Source: DATARH01 sp963773625
GTDB taxonomy: Bacteria; Pseudomonadota; Alphaproteobacteria; ATCC43930; CGMCC-115725
DNA length: 64,000 nt
Assembly (NCBI GenBank): GCA_963773625.1
Contig: CAVZCJ010000001.1
Location: 62,001 to 126,000 of the forward strand
Reading direction: 5' to 3'
In this document: piece after piece, positions 38,439 through 46,787 of the stretch
How positions within the stretch are numbered: the first letter of the stretch is position 1
How the letters are laid out: every line of letters begins with the position of its first letter
The notes under the pieces: model-generated
Seen by the model: only the letters and a program-made list of their open reading frames with translations
What the model was told of the DNA's origin: nothing
The model's database searches: none
Position numbers and translations under genes: made by a program

Positions 38439-38457
38439 TTTTAGAATAATTCTAAAA
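38439..38457 (+). promoter_or_regulatory. Irr-box (ICE-type operator) upstream of rubrerythrin
   Basis: TTTTAGAA-TAA-TTCTAAAA: perfect 8-bp arms with 3-bp centre, starting two bases after the irr stop and just upstream of a TTGACT -35-like box (38464-38469). It matches the known alphaproteobacterial ICE pattern. It predicts Irr control of the rubrerythrin operon. Confidence 0.85.
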
Positions 38458-38480
38458 CCAACCTTGACTCGGCTCTTCGC

Positions 38481-38503
38481 CCGACCCATAAACTATGGGT
38501 CGG
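38481..38503 (+). promoter_or_regulatory. 23-bp perfect palindrome in the rubrerythrin promoter
   Basis: CCGACCCATA-AAC-TATGGGTCGG, 10-bp arms, overlapping the probable -10 region and 43 bp before the rubrerythrin ATG. Without a T run it is unlikely to be a terminator. It is a candidate operator for a second, unidentified regulator, or a 5' mRNA hairpin. Confidence 0.6.
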
Positions 38504-38546
38504 CTAACGGACAATTTTCCCATCCAATAACGCCACGGAGGGTCGT

Positions 38547-38963
38547 ATGGCTTCCCTGAAGGGTTCAAAAACCGAAGACAATTTGAAGGCGGCTTTCGCC
38601 GGCGAAAGCCAGGCAAACCGGCGCTATCTGTATTTCGCGCAAAAGGCTGACGTCGAGGGCTACAACGACGTCTCGGCCGTGTTCCGCTCGACCGCCGAGG
38701 GCGAGACCGGCCATGCGCACGGCCATCTCGAATATCTCGAGGAAACCGGCGACCCGGCGACCGGGCTGCCGATCGGCGAGACCTCGAACAATCTGAAAGC
38801 CGCCGTCGCCGGCGAGACACACGAGTACACCGACATGTATCCCGGCATGGCGCGCACGGCCCGCGAAGAAGGCTTCGACGAGATCGCGGACTGGTTCGAG
38901 ACGCTGGCGAAGGCCGAGAGGTCGCACGCCGGACGCTTTCAGCGGGCCCTCGATCAGCTGTAG
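38547..38963 (+). CDS. Rubrerythrin (diiron domain only)
   Basis: 138 residues: a four-helix ferritin-like fold with the E..ExxH ligands (GESQANRRY, EGETGHAHGH, GETHEYTDM, AKAERSHAGRF). The C-terminal rubredoxin domain is absent, so it is the short type. Such proteins reduce peroxide, and in alphaproteobacteria Irr commonly controls rubrerythrin or related ferritin-like genes. A good GGAGGG site precedes the ATG. It heads an operon with an Fe-S oxidoreductase and a DUF3501 protein. Confidence 0.93.
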   Translation: MASLKGSKTEDNLKAAFAGESQANRRYLYFAQKADVEGYNDVSAVFRSTAEGETGHAHGHLEYLEETGDPATGLPIGETSNNLKAAVAGETHEYTDMYPGMARTAREEGFDEIADWFETLAKAERSHAGRFQRALDQL

Positions 38964-38984
38964 TCGGGCTCCCCTTTAGTCGAG

Positions 38985-39023
38985 CGATAGGGCGCGGGGC
39001 CGTAGGCTTTCGCGCCCTTATCG
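38985..39023 (+). terminator. Long hairpin between rubrerythrin and the Fe-S oxidoreductase gene
   Basis: CGATA-GGGCGCG, a 14-nt loop, CGCGCCC-TTATCG, followed by TTTCG. A partial terminator or processing hairpin here would raise rubrerythrin output over the downstream genes. Confidence 0.5.
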
Positions 39024-39059
39024 TTTCGTACGTCACGTTGAAGAAAAAGAGGCGACCCC

Positions 39060-40412
39060 ATGCGCGAAGGCAGCCTAGAGGCGCCGACCCGTCACGTGCT
39101 TCGCTGGGAAGACCCTGACTTCGCCGACCGCGAAAAGACCGAGGCGGAGATGGAGCGGGTGTTCGACATCTGTCACACCTGCCGGCGCTGCTTCAATCTC
39201 TGCGAATCCTTCCCCCGCCTGTTCGACCTGATCGACGAAGCGCCCACCGGCGAACTCGATAGCGTGCCGAAGGCGGCTTACAAGAAAGTCGCCGACGCCT
39301 GCACGCTTTGCGACATGTGCTTCATGACGAAATGCCCCTATGTCCCACCGCACGAATTCAACGTCGACTTCCCGCATTTGATGCTCCGTTACCGCGCTGT
39401 CGAACGTAAGGAAGGCGGGGTACCGCTGCCGCAGCGCGAGCTGACCAAGACCGACCGCAACGGCAAGCTCGCCGGCAAGATCGCGCCGCTCGCCAATTGG
39501 GCCAGCGACCGCCACAACCAGCTGACCCGGCCGCTGATGGAGAAGGTCACTGGCGTCGACCGGGGCGCCGCATTGCCAAAATATCATGGTCGCAGTTTCG
39601 CCATGCGCGCGAAGGCGTCACCGCCCGTGGTCGACAGAACCGCCCCGGGCGTCGGCCGCAAGGCGGTGCTCTACGCAACCTGCTTCGTCAACTACAACAA
39701 CCCAAGCATCGGCGAGGCGGCGCAGGCAGTGCTCGCCAAGAACGGGGTCGAGACAGCGGTGGTCTACCCGCAATGCTGCGGCATGCCGCAATTGGAGGGC
39801 GGCGATCTGGCGACCGTTGCGGCGGCGGCGAAAAGTGTCGCGACCGCTCTCGGCCCGTGGATCGACCGCGGCTACGATGTGATCGCGCTGGTGCCGTCCT
39901 GCGCGCTGATGCTGAAATTCGAATGGCCGCTGATCGCTCCGGACGACGCCGCAGTGAAGAAGCTGTCCGAAGCCACCTACGACATCAGCGAGTACATCGT
40001 CCGCCTCGCCAAGGGCGAAGGTCTGGCGCCTGGGCTTGGCGCGCTCGAGGGCGGCGTCACCCTGCATATCGCTTGTCACGCCCGCGCCCAGAATATCGGC
40101 CAGAAATCGGCCGAGATGCTGCGCCTGCTTCCCGAAACCGAGATCAAGGTGATCGAGCGCTGCTCGGGCCACGGCGGCTCGTGGGGAGTAATGAAGGGCA
40201 ATTTCGAGACCGCGATCAAGGTTGGCCGCCCGGTCGCGCGCGACGCGGTCAAGGAGAAAAGCCGTTACGTCTCTTCGGAGTGCCCGCTTGCCGGCCTCCA
40301 TATTCTTCAGGGGATGGAGCTGCAGGCCAAGGATGGGGAAGTGCCCGCCCAATCGCATCACCCGATCGAGCTGTTCGCGCGCGCCTATGGGATCGCGGCG
40401 TCAGGAGCCTAG
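39060..40412 (+). CDS. GlpC/heterodisulfide-reductase-like Fe-S oxidoreductase
   Basis: 450 residues. Two [4Fe-4S] ferredoxin-type motifs occur near the N-terminus (CHTCRRCFNLCESFP, about 38-52, and CTLCDMCFMTKCPYVPP, about 80-97). Two C-terminal cysteine-rich CCG-like domains follow (CCGMPQLEGG, about 240; CSGHGGSWG, about 364, a variant). No membrane segment is seen. It follows rubrerythrin and precedes DUF3501, a conserved trio in which it may supply electrons to rubrerythrin; this is inference. Confidence 0.88.
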   Translation: MREGSLEAPTRHVLRWEDPDFADREKTEAEMERVFDICHTCRRCFNLCESFPRLFDLIDEAPTGELDSVPKAAYKKVADACTLCDMCFMTKCPYVPPHEFNVDFPHLMLRYRAVERKEGGVPLPQRELTKTDRNGKLAGKIAPLANWASDRHNQLTRPLMEKVTGVDRGAALPKYHGRSFAMRAKASPPVVDRTAPGVGRKAVLYATCFVNYNNPSIGEAAQAVLAKNGVETAVVYPQCCGMPQLEGGDLATVAAAAKSVATALGPWIDRGYDVIALVPSCALMLKFEWPLIAPDDAAVKKLSEATYDISEYIVRLAKGEGLAPGLGALEGGVTLHIACHARAQNIGQKSAEMLRLLPETEIKVIERCSGHGGSWGVMKGNFETAIKVGRPVARDAVKEKSRYVSSECPLAGLHILQGMELQAKDGEVPAQSHHPIELFARAYGIAASGA

Positions 40413-40415
40413 CCC

Positions 40416-41018
40416 ATGAACCCTCAAACAAAAGCCAAGCGTACCTTGACCCGAGCCGACATCCTCCCCGCCGCCGAATACGCCGCGACGCGGCGCGAGC
40501 GCCGGCAGGTGATTACCGACCTGAAGAAGCGCCGGCGGTTGGAGGTCGGCCCGTTTGCCACGTTCCTTTTCGAGAACTACGAGACGATGTGGCAGCAAGT
40601 GCATGAGATGCTGCATGTCGAGAAGGGCGGCGAAGCCCAAATCGCCGACGAGCTGGAAGCCTATAATCCGATGATCCCGCAGGGGAACGAGCTGGTTGCG
40701 ACGATCATGCTCGAAATCGACGATCCTGCGCGGCGTGCCAACGTGCTGGCTCGGTTGGGCGGCATCGAGAACCACGTCTTCCTCGAGGTCGCCGGCGCGC
40801 GGATCGCCGGCCAACCCGACTCCACCCGCGAAAACACCAGCCCCGACGGCAAGGCGTCCTCGGTGCAATTCGTCTGGTTCCGCTTCACACCGGAAGAGGC
40901 GGCCCGCTTCAAGGCGCCCAACGCCCGTGTCATCGCCGGGTTCGATCACCCCAATTATTCGCATATGGCGGTGATGCCGGAAGCGGTTCGTGCCGCCTTG
41001 TCGCAAGACCTCGACTAG
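40416..41018 (+). CDS. DUF3501 family protein
   Basis: 200 residues, starting 3 bp after the Fe-S oxidoreductase stop. The family look is clear (LKKRRRLEVGPFATFLFENYETMWQQVHEML, quoted in part as VGPFATFLFENYETM; VWFRFTPEEAARF; YSHMAVMPEAVRAAL). Its function is not established. Constant company with rubrerythrin and the GlpC-like protein suggests a role in the same peroxide/iron response. Confidence 0.85.
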   Translation: MNPQTKAKRTLTRADILPAAEYAATRRERRQVITDLKKRRRLEVGPFATFLFENYETMWQQVHEMLHVEKGGEAQIADELEAYNPMIPQGNELVATIMLEIDDPARRANVLARLGGIENHVFLEVAGARIAGQPDSTRENTSPDGKASSVQFVWFRFTPEEAARFKAPNARVIAGFDHPNYSHMAVMPEAVRAALSQDLD

Positions 41019-41034
41019 CGCGATCGCCGCGACG

Positions 41035-41598
41035 ATGGCGCTACCGGCGGCACCGCCACCACGCGTCGCCCTAAGCACCCTGTTTTATGAGTTCCTCAGG
41101 GTCTCGTTGCTCGCCTCCGGCGGCGGTATTGCCTGGGCGCACCGCATCGCCGTCGACCGGCGCCGCTGGCTGGACGATGTGGAATTCACCGACATCGTGA
41201 GCGTCTGCCAGTTCATGCCGGGGCCGAACGTCATCGGCATCGCGGTATGCGTCGGCGCGCGGTTGCGCGGGCTGCCCGGCGCGATCGCCGCGACTGCCGG
41301 TTTCATCCTGGTCCCCGGTATCGCCGGATTTTTGCTCGGCGTGCTGTGGCTTCGTCACACCGGCGTGCCGCTGCTTCAAAATGTCCTCATCGGAATTTCC
41401 GCCGCGGCTGCGGGCATGATGATCGCCACCGGCTTTCGGTTGTTGCGAGCCTATCGCCGGCATCTACCGGCGCTACTGTTCGCCGGGCTCGCCTTCGCCG
41501 GCATCGCGATCGGCCAGGTCCCGTTGCTCCTCGTCTTGCTGGTGTTGGCGCCGCTCAGCATCGGCACCGCCGCCATCGGCGCCGGGCGAACGCGATGA
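41035..41598 (+). CDS. Chromate transporter, first half (ChrA-like)
   Basis: 187 residues, ATG 41035. Short-chain CHR family: an N-terminal FMPGPNVIGIAV motif (about residues 60-71) and six hydrophobic segments. Paired short CHR proteins work together as a full ChrA-type antiporter of chromate and sulfate. Its TGA overlaps the second half's ATG. Substrate is inferred from family. Confidence 0.9.
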   Translation: MALPAAPPPRVALSTLFYEFLRVSLLASGGGIAWAHRIAVDRRRWLDDVEFTDIVSVCQFMPGPNVIGIAVCVGARLRGLPGAIAATAGFILVPGIAGFLLGVLWLRHTGVPLLQNVLIGISAAAAGMMIATGFRLLRAYRRHLPALLFAGLAFAGIAIGQVPLLLVLLVLAPLSIGTAAIGAGRTR

Positions 41599-42125
41599 GC
41601 GACCCTGCGGCGCTCGGCCGCCTCGCCGCCCATCTTGCGTTGCTGTCATCGATCAGCTTTGGCGGCGTGCCCAGCGTCCTACCGGACATCCACGCGTTCG
41701 TCGTCGCCAACCACTGGCTGACCGACCGCGATTTCGCGGATTTCCTTGCGGTGTCTCAGGCGATCCCTGGGCCCAACATGATCCTGATGATGAGCTTTAT
41801 CGGCTGGAAAGTGGCCGGGCTTCCCGGCGCGATCGTCAGCGCCTGCGCGACCTTCGCCCCGCCCTGCGTGATGTACTTCGCCGCCTACCGGCTGTGGGAC
41901 CGGTTTCGCGAAGCGCCGTGGCAGAAGATTGCCCGCGCCGGTCTCGCTCCGCTGACCGCCGGGCTGGTCATTGCCGGTGGCACCGTGATGGCCCGCACCG
42001 CGGACATCAGCGCGACCGCGATCGGCGTCACCGCCGCAGCGGCCGCGCTGTTGCTGTTCACACGGCTCAACCCTTTATGGGTGTTGGGCGGCGCCGGGTT
42101 ATTCGGCGCGCTGGGAATCCTCTGA
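41595..42125 (+). CDS. Chromate transporter, second half (ChrA-like)
   Basis: 176 residues, 4-bp overlap with the first half. Shows SFGGVPSVLPDIHAF and SQAIPGPNMILMMS, the C-type partner of the motif pair, with about six membrane segments. The opposite topology of the two halves is typical of two-gene CHR systems. Confidence 0.9.
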   Translation: MSDPAALGRLAAHLALLSSISFGGVPSVLPDIHAFVVANHWLTDRDFADFLAVSQAIPGPNMILMMSFIGWKVAGLPGAIVSACATFAPPCVMYFAAYRLWDRFREAPWQKIARAGLAPLTAGLVIAGGTVMARTADISATAIGVTAAAAALLLFTRLNPLWVLGGAGLFGALGIL

Positions 42126-42133
42126 TCGCCGCC

Positions 42134-42637
42134 TCAAGGAATGTTCTCGGTCGGATACACACCCCAGATATTCGCGCGCTCGATCCAGCCGGTGATATCG
42201 CCGGCCTCGATCCGGCACCAGCCGCCGCGGCATTCGAGCAGCTGCGCCACGACCCCGGGCTCGGCGCGCGCGACCAACGCCGCGCCCATGTCCGGGCTCT
42301 TCCGGATGCCGCGGATGCCACCGGTAACGACGACATCGCGGCGGCTGCCGATCATCTTCTCGTGCACCCAGCCGTCGGTACCCTGCGAGTCGCGCACATG
42401 CCGCCAATGATCGAGCTGGCCGAGTATCTCGACCGGCCAGCCCCGGCGCACGAAGACCCAGTCGACCGGATAACGGTCGCCCGGCCCCTTGCGCAGGTAA
42501 ACCTTGTCGGCGTGAAGGCTGGCAAAGCGCGGCACCACGTCGCTGCCATTCGCGGCGACGGCCATACCCGGCTGCGGAATCACCATCGCGATCGCCAGAA
42601 GCCCGGCGACCGCCTTCCCCCAATGTCTTCGGGCCAT
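42134..42637 (-). CDS. Exported bacterial SH3-domain protein
   Basis: 167 residues from ATG 42637, chosen because a signal peptide follows directly (KAVAGLLAIAMVIPQPGMAVAA); an upstream ATG at 42667 would precede it unnaturally. Two SH3-like units are visible: KVYLRKGPGDRYPVDWVF and a WCRIEAGDITGWIERANIWG unit at the end. Probably periplasmic and cell-wall associated. Convergent with the chromate transporter genes. Confidence 0.85.
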   Translation of the reverse strand: MARRHWGKAVAGLLAIAMVIPQPGMAVAANGSDVVPRFASLHADKVYLRKGPGDRYPVDWVFVRRGWPVEILGQLDHWRHVRDSQGTDGWVHEKMIGSRRDVVVTGGIRGIRKSPDMGAALVARAEPGVVAQLLECRGGWCRIEAGDITGWIERANIWGVYPTENIP

Positions 42638-42724
42638 GTTTTCCCCCGAGGGCCCGAAGACAGGCATAAGGTTCCGCCACGCGGGGCGTCAAGCCCGGCG
42701 CGGATTTCAGAGTCGGATCAATGA

Positions 42725-43504
42725 CTAAGACTGCTTGGCGAGCGCCTTAACCCCGCAGGTCGGGCAGTCGGGATCCTTGGCGATTCGGATGCGATGGAAG
42801 CGCACGCGCAGCGCATCGTAGATCAATAGCGTGCCGTCGAGGCTCTCGCCGAGACCCAGCAACTCCTTGAGCACCTCGACCGCCTGCAGCGTACCGAGCA
42901 CCCCGGCGACCGCCCCTAAGATGCCGGCCTCCTCGCAGCGCGGCACCATGTCTGGCGGCGGCGGCTCACGGAACAGGCAGCGGTAGCACGGGTGTCCGTC
43001 GCCGAGATACGGGCGGAACGTCGAGAGCTGCCCCTCAAACGGCGACAGCGCCGCGGCGACCAGTGGCTTCTTCAATCGGGCGCAGAGATCGGTCAACAGG
43101 TAGCGCGTCGCGAAATTGTCGCTGCCGTCGGCGACAAGATCGTAACGGCCGATCAATCCGGCGGCGTTCTCCGCATCAAGGCGGAACGCGTGGGTCTCGA
43201 TCTTGATCCCGTCATTGAGCCGCGCCAGCGTTTCCGCGGCGCTCTCCACCTTGAGCTCGCCGACGCTCCCGGTCGCGTGAACGATCTGCCGCTGCAAATT
43301 GGTGATGTCGACGCGGTCGTTGTCGACAATGCCGATCGTGCCAACCCCGGCAGCCGCGAGATACATCAGCATCGGCGAGCCGAGCCCGCCGGCGCCGACC
43401 ACGAGCACTCGCGACTGCAGCAGTTTTTCCTGCCCCTCTTCGCCGACCTCGTCGAGGATCAGATGGCGCGCATAGCGGCGAAATTGCTCTTCGCTCAGTT
43501 CCAT
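42725..43504 (-). CDS. moeB: MoeB/ThiF-type sulfur-carrier adenylyltransferase
   Basis: 259 residues from ATG 43504. The nucleotide-binding VVGAGGLGSP (about 34-43), DNDRVDITNLQRQ and a Zn site formed by CYRCLF (about 166) and CPTCGV (about 250) identify an E1-like enzyme activating MoaD or ThiS. No rhodanese domain is present. It is downstream of cysK on the same strand, so sulfur metabolism genes cluster here. Confidence 0.9.
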   Translation of the reverse strand: MELSEEQFRRYARHLILDEVGEEGQEKLLQSRVLVVGAGGLGSPMLMYLAAAGVGTIGIVDNDRVDITNLQRQIVHATGSVGELKVESAAETLARLNDGIKIETHAFRLDAENAAGLIGRYDLVADGSDNFATRYLLTDLCARLKKPLVAAALSPFEGQLSTFRPYLGDGHPCYRCLFREPPPPDMVPRCEEAGILGAVAGVLGTLQAVEVLKELLGLGESLDGTLLIYDALRVRFHRIRIAKDPDCPTCGVKALAKQS

Positions 43505-43514
43505 GGGCCCTGCC

Positions 43515-44489
43515 TCACAAACCCTCGAAGAGCGGCGTCGACAGATAGCGCTCGGCGAAATCGGGAAGGATCGTAACGATCGTCTTACCCGCCATCTCGG
43601 GCCGAGCGCCGATTTCAAGCGCGGCGGCGAGCGCCGCGCCAGCCGAGATGCCGACCGCCACGCCCTCGAGCCGCGCCGCCTTCTGCGCCGCGCGCAACGC
43701 GGTGTCGAAGCCGATGCAGACGATTTCGTCGATCAGCGAGGTATCGAGGATGCTCGGAATGAACCCGGCTCCGATCCCCTGGATGCGGTTCGGCCCCGGC
43801 GGGCGTCCGGAAAGCACCGCGCTGTCTTCCGGCTCGACGGCCACCATCCGCAAACCCGGCTTGCGCGCCTTCAGAACCTCGCCGACCCCGGTCAGGGTGC
43901 CGCCGGTCCCGACGGCACTGACCACGACATCGACCACTCCAGCGGTATCGGTCCAGATTTCCTCGGCGGTGGTGCTGCGGTGGATTTCCGGGTTCGCCGG
44001 GTTGTCGAATTGCTGAAGGATGAGGGCGTCGGGAAAGGTTCGCACAATCTCCTCGGCGCGGGCGATGGCGCCGCGCATGCCCTGCGCGGGCGGGGTCAGC
44101 ACGATTTCGGCGCCGAGAAACATCAGCATTTTGCGGCGCTCGATCGACATGCTCTCGGGCATGGTCAGGATCAGGCGGTAGCCTTTCGCAGCGCAGACGA
44201 AGGCGAGCGCGATCCCGGTATTGCCGGAGGTCGGCTCGACAAGCACGGTGTTCTTGGTGATCCGGCCGGCCTTTTCGGCCGCTTCGATCATCGCCAGGCC
44301 GATGCGGTCCTTGACCGAGGACAACGGGTTGAAGAACTCGCATTTGCCGATGATATCGGCCTCGACCCCAGCGTCGGCGGCAAGCCGCGACAGGCGTACG
44401 AGCGGGGTCGCGCCGATCGTGCCGAGGATGCTGTCATAGACCAGGCCGCGAAATTCCCCCCTCGCCGCGGCCGTCGTTGCGGTGTCCAT
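43515..44489 (-). CDS. cysK: Cysteine synthase (O-acetylserine sulfhydrylase)
   Basis: 324 residues. PLP-binding Lys in SSVKDRIGL (about 55), PTSGNTGIAL for the substrate (about 83) and a glycine-rich phosphate loop GTGGTLTGVGEVLK (about 190). It makes cysteine from O-acetylserine and sulfide. It lies between an Rrf2 regulator upstream and moeB 10 bp downstream, likely one transcript. Confidence 0.95.
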   Translation of the reverse strand: MDTATTAAARGEFRGLVYDSILGTIGATPLVRLSRLAADAGVEADIIGKCEFFNPLSSVKDRIGLAMIEAAEKAGRITKNTVLVEPTSGNTGIALAFVCAAKGYRLILTMPESMSIERRKMLMFLGAEIVLTPPAQGMRGAIARAEEIVRTFPDALILQQFDNPANPEIHRSTTAEEIWTDTAGVVDVVVSAVGTGGTLTGVGEVLKARKPGLRMVAVEPEDSAVLSGRPPGPNRIQGIGAGFIPSILDTSLIDEIVCIGFDTALRAAQKAARLEGVAVGISAGAALAAALEIGARPEMAGKTIVTILPDFAERYLSTPLFEGL

Positions 44490-44563
44490 GCTTCATCGCC
44501 CTCCGGTCTTGCCGATTGATGTAGGCCCGGCGGGCAATTACCGCAATGAATCCGTAATAGGCG

Positions 44564-45017
44564 TCAGATCGCGAAATCGCCGCCCTCGCCGATCCGGCCA
44601 GCGACACCGGCGCGATACGCCCGCATGCACAGGTCCTCGAGCGTTAGCGCATCGAGGCGGCGCATGGTCTCTTCCTGCAATTCGAGCCACAGCGGCCGCA
44701 GAACCTCCTGGCCGAGCGCGCTGCTCGGCGTTTCGATCGGGTCTGCGACTGTTTCGAGCTCGCGCACGGTACGGACGATGTCGCCGATGCTGATCCGGCG
44801 CCGCTCGCGCGCCAGCCGATAGCCGCCGCTGGGACCGCGGATGCCAATCAGCACCTTGTGCCGCACCAACTCCTGCAGCACCGGCTCCAGGTAGCGCCGG
44901 GGAATTCCCTGACGCGCCGTGATCTCGGACGAGCGCACCGGCGCGACGCCGCCGTTATAGGCAATGTCGAGCACCGCCTCGATCGCGAAGAGCAGCTTCT
45001 TGTTGAGCCGAATCATG
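44564..45017 (-). CDS. Rrf2-family transcriptional regulator
   Basis: 150 residues from ATG 45017. Winged HTH with ITARQGIPRRYLEPVLQELV and GPSGGYRLARE. It lacks the three-cysteine Fe-S cluster motif of IscR, having only one Cys (LEDLCMRAY, about 130), so it is more like the CymR type. Directly upstream of cysK (75 bp) on the same strand; CymR-like control of cysteine synthesis is the best reading. Confidence 0.85.
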
Positions 45018-45048
45018 CCGCTCCGTCGGCGCCTCCGTGTTTCGCCAA

Positions 45049-45546
45049 TTAGTTTCGCTGCGACGTGTCGCCGCGGCAAGCGGAAGAAACGCCGGTCGAC
45101 CCGAAGCCGCCTTCCTGCCGCTCGCCGCTGATGGAAAAGCTCTCCACCACCACGAATTCCGGTCGCGCGATGCGAGTGAAGACGAGCTGGGCAATGCGGT
45201 CTCCGGGCTTAATTTCCACTGCCGCGCTTCCCGGCGGGTTGCGGTTCCATACCGAGACCATCAGCGGGCCTTCATAGTCCGCGTCGATGAGACCGACAGC
45301 ATTGCCGAGCACCAGGCCCTGGCGATGTCCCAGGCCCGAGCGGGGCAACACCAACGCGCACCATTCCGGATCGCCGATGCGAACGGCGATGCCGGACGAC
45401 ACCAGCACCGCCGGCGCCTGAGCCGCAACTGTGAGCGGCGCCTCAAGGCAGGCGTGGAGATCGAGGCCGGCGGCAAGGCTCGACCCGTAATGGGGAAACC
45501 CCCAGCCGGCAAGGCGCCCATCGAGGATTTTAAGTTCGACCCTCAA
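45049..45546 (-). CDS. dut: dUTP diphosphatase
   Basis: 165 residues with the five dUTPase motifs: AGLDLHA, PRSGLGHRQGLVL, NAVGLIDADYEGPL, GDRIAQLVF and the C-terminal P-loop-like RQEGGFGSTG. It prevents uracil incorporation and provides dUMP. A short extra tail (about 12 residues) follows motif 5. It lies 6 bp after the coaBC end on the same strand. Confidence 0.95.
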   Translation of the reverse strand: MRVELKILDGRLAGWGFPHYGSSLAAGLDLHACLEAPLTVAAQAPAVLVSSGIAVRIGDPEWCALVLPRSGLGHRQGLVLGNAVGLIDADYEGPLMVSVWNRNPPGSAAVEIKPGDRIAQLVFTRIARPEFVVVESFSISGERQEGGFGSTGVSSACRGDTSQRN

Positions 45547-45552
45547 CGGCGC

Positions 45553-46768
45553 TCAGCGTGCGCCGAGCGCCGTTGCGATGCGGTCGGCGAGCCGCGCCGC
45601 GACATCCTGCTTGGTCATCGCCGGCCAGTCATCGACGCCGTCGGCGCTGACGAGGTGGATCGTGTTGCTGTCGCCGCCGAACGTGCCGGTGCCGGGCGAG
45701 ACGTCGTTGGCGAGGATCCAGTCGCATCCCTTCTTGAGTCCGCTTCGCCTTGGCGTTGGCGACGACGTTTTCGGTCTCGGCCGCAAAGCCGACGACGAGC
45801 GCCGGCCGGTCGTTGCCGCGATGCGCGATCGTGGCGAGGATGTCGGGGTTCTCGGCGAGCTTCAGCGTCGGCGGGCCCTTGCCGTTCTTCTTCAGCTTCT
45901 GGGACGCGACGGTTTCGACCCGCCAGTCCGAGACCGCCGCCGCCATCACCGCGACGTCGACCGGCAGACTGGCCTCGGCCGCGGCGAGCATCTCGGCGGC
46001 GCTCTCGATCGGCACTAGCTTGACCCCGGCCGGGGTCGGTTCCTGGGTCGGCCCGGAGACGAGAATGGTCTCGGCGCCAAGCGCGGCCAGCGCCGCGGCG
46101 ATCGCATGGCCCTGCTTGCCGGAGGAGTGGTTCGACAAATAGCGCACCGGGTCGATCGCCTCGCGCGTCGGCCCGCTCGTCACCAGCGCGCGACGCCCGG
46201 CGAGACGCTGGTCGCCCGCCAGGCATTTCTCGATCGCGGCGACGATTTCCAACGGCTCAGCCATCCGCCCCGAGCCTACTTCGCCGCAGGCGAGATCGCC
46301 GGCATTGGGGCCGATGCGGCGCACGCCACGGGCCGCCAGGATCGCCATGTTGGCTTGCGTCGCGGGATGCGCCCACATCAGCGCGTTCATCGCCGGCGCG
46401 ACAAGGATCGGCTTGTCGGAGGCGAGCAAAGTCGTCGCGGCCAGATCGTCGGCCATCCCCGCCGCCATCCGTGCGAGCAGATCGGCGGTCGCCGGCGCGA
46501 CCACCAACAGGTCCGCCTCGCGCGACAGGCGGATATGGCCCATCTCGCTTTCGTCGGTCAGCGAGAACAAATCGCCATAGACCTTGTCTTCGCTGAGCGA
46601 GGCAACCGACAATGGGGTGACGAACTGTTCGGCGGCCTTGGTCATCACGCAACGCACGGCGGCGCCGCGGTCGCGTAGCCGGCGGATCACCTCGAGGCTC
46701 TTATAGGCCGCGATGCCGCCCGCAATGATGAGGAGTATGCGCCGGCCTTCAAGCACTGCCGCCTCCAT
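45553..46768 (-). CDS. coaBC: Bifunctional CoaBC (PPC synthetase/decarboxylase), frameshift near C-terminus
   Basis: About 404 residues. The N-terminal flavin-dependent decarboxylase has IAGGIAAYKS and the PXMNXXMW box (PAMNALMW). The CTP-dependent synthetase half follows from about residue 195 (VTSGPTREAIDPVR). Near 45739 one extra A shifts the frame; past it the other frame continues KKGCDWILANDVS to the normal end at 45553. The shift is within an essential coenzyme A enzyme and is probably a sequence error. Co-oriented with dut. Confidence 0.9.
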
Positions 46769-46787
46769 GCCCGATCAGATGAGTATG

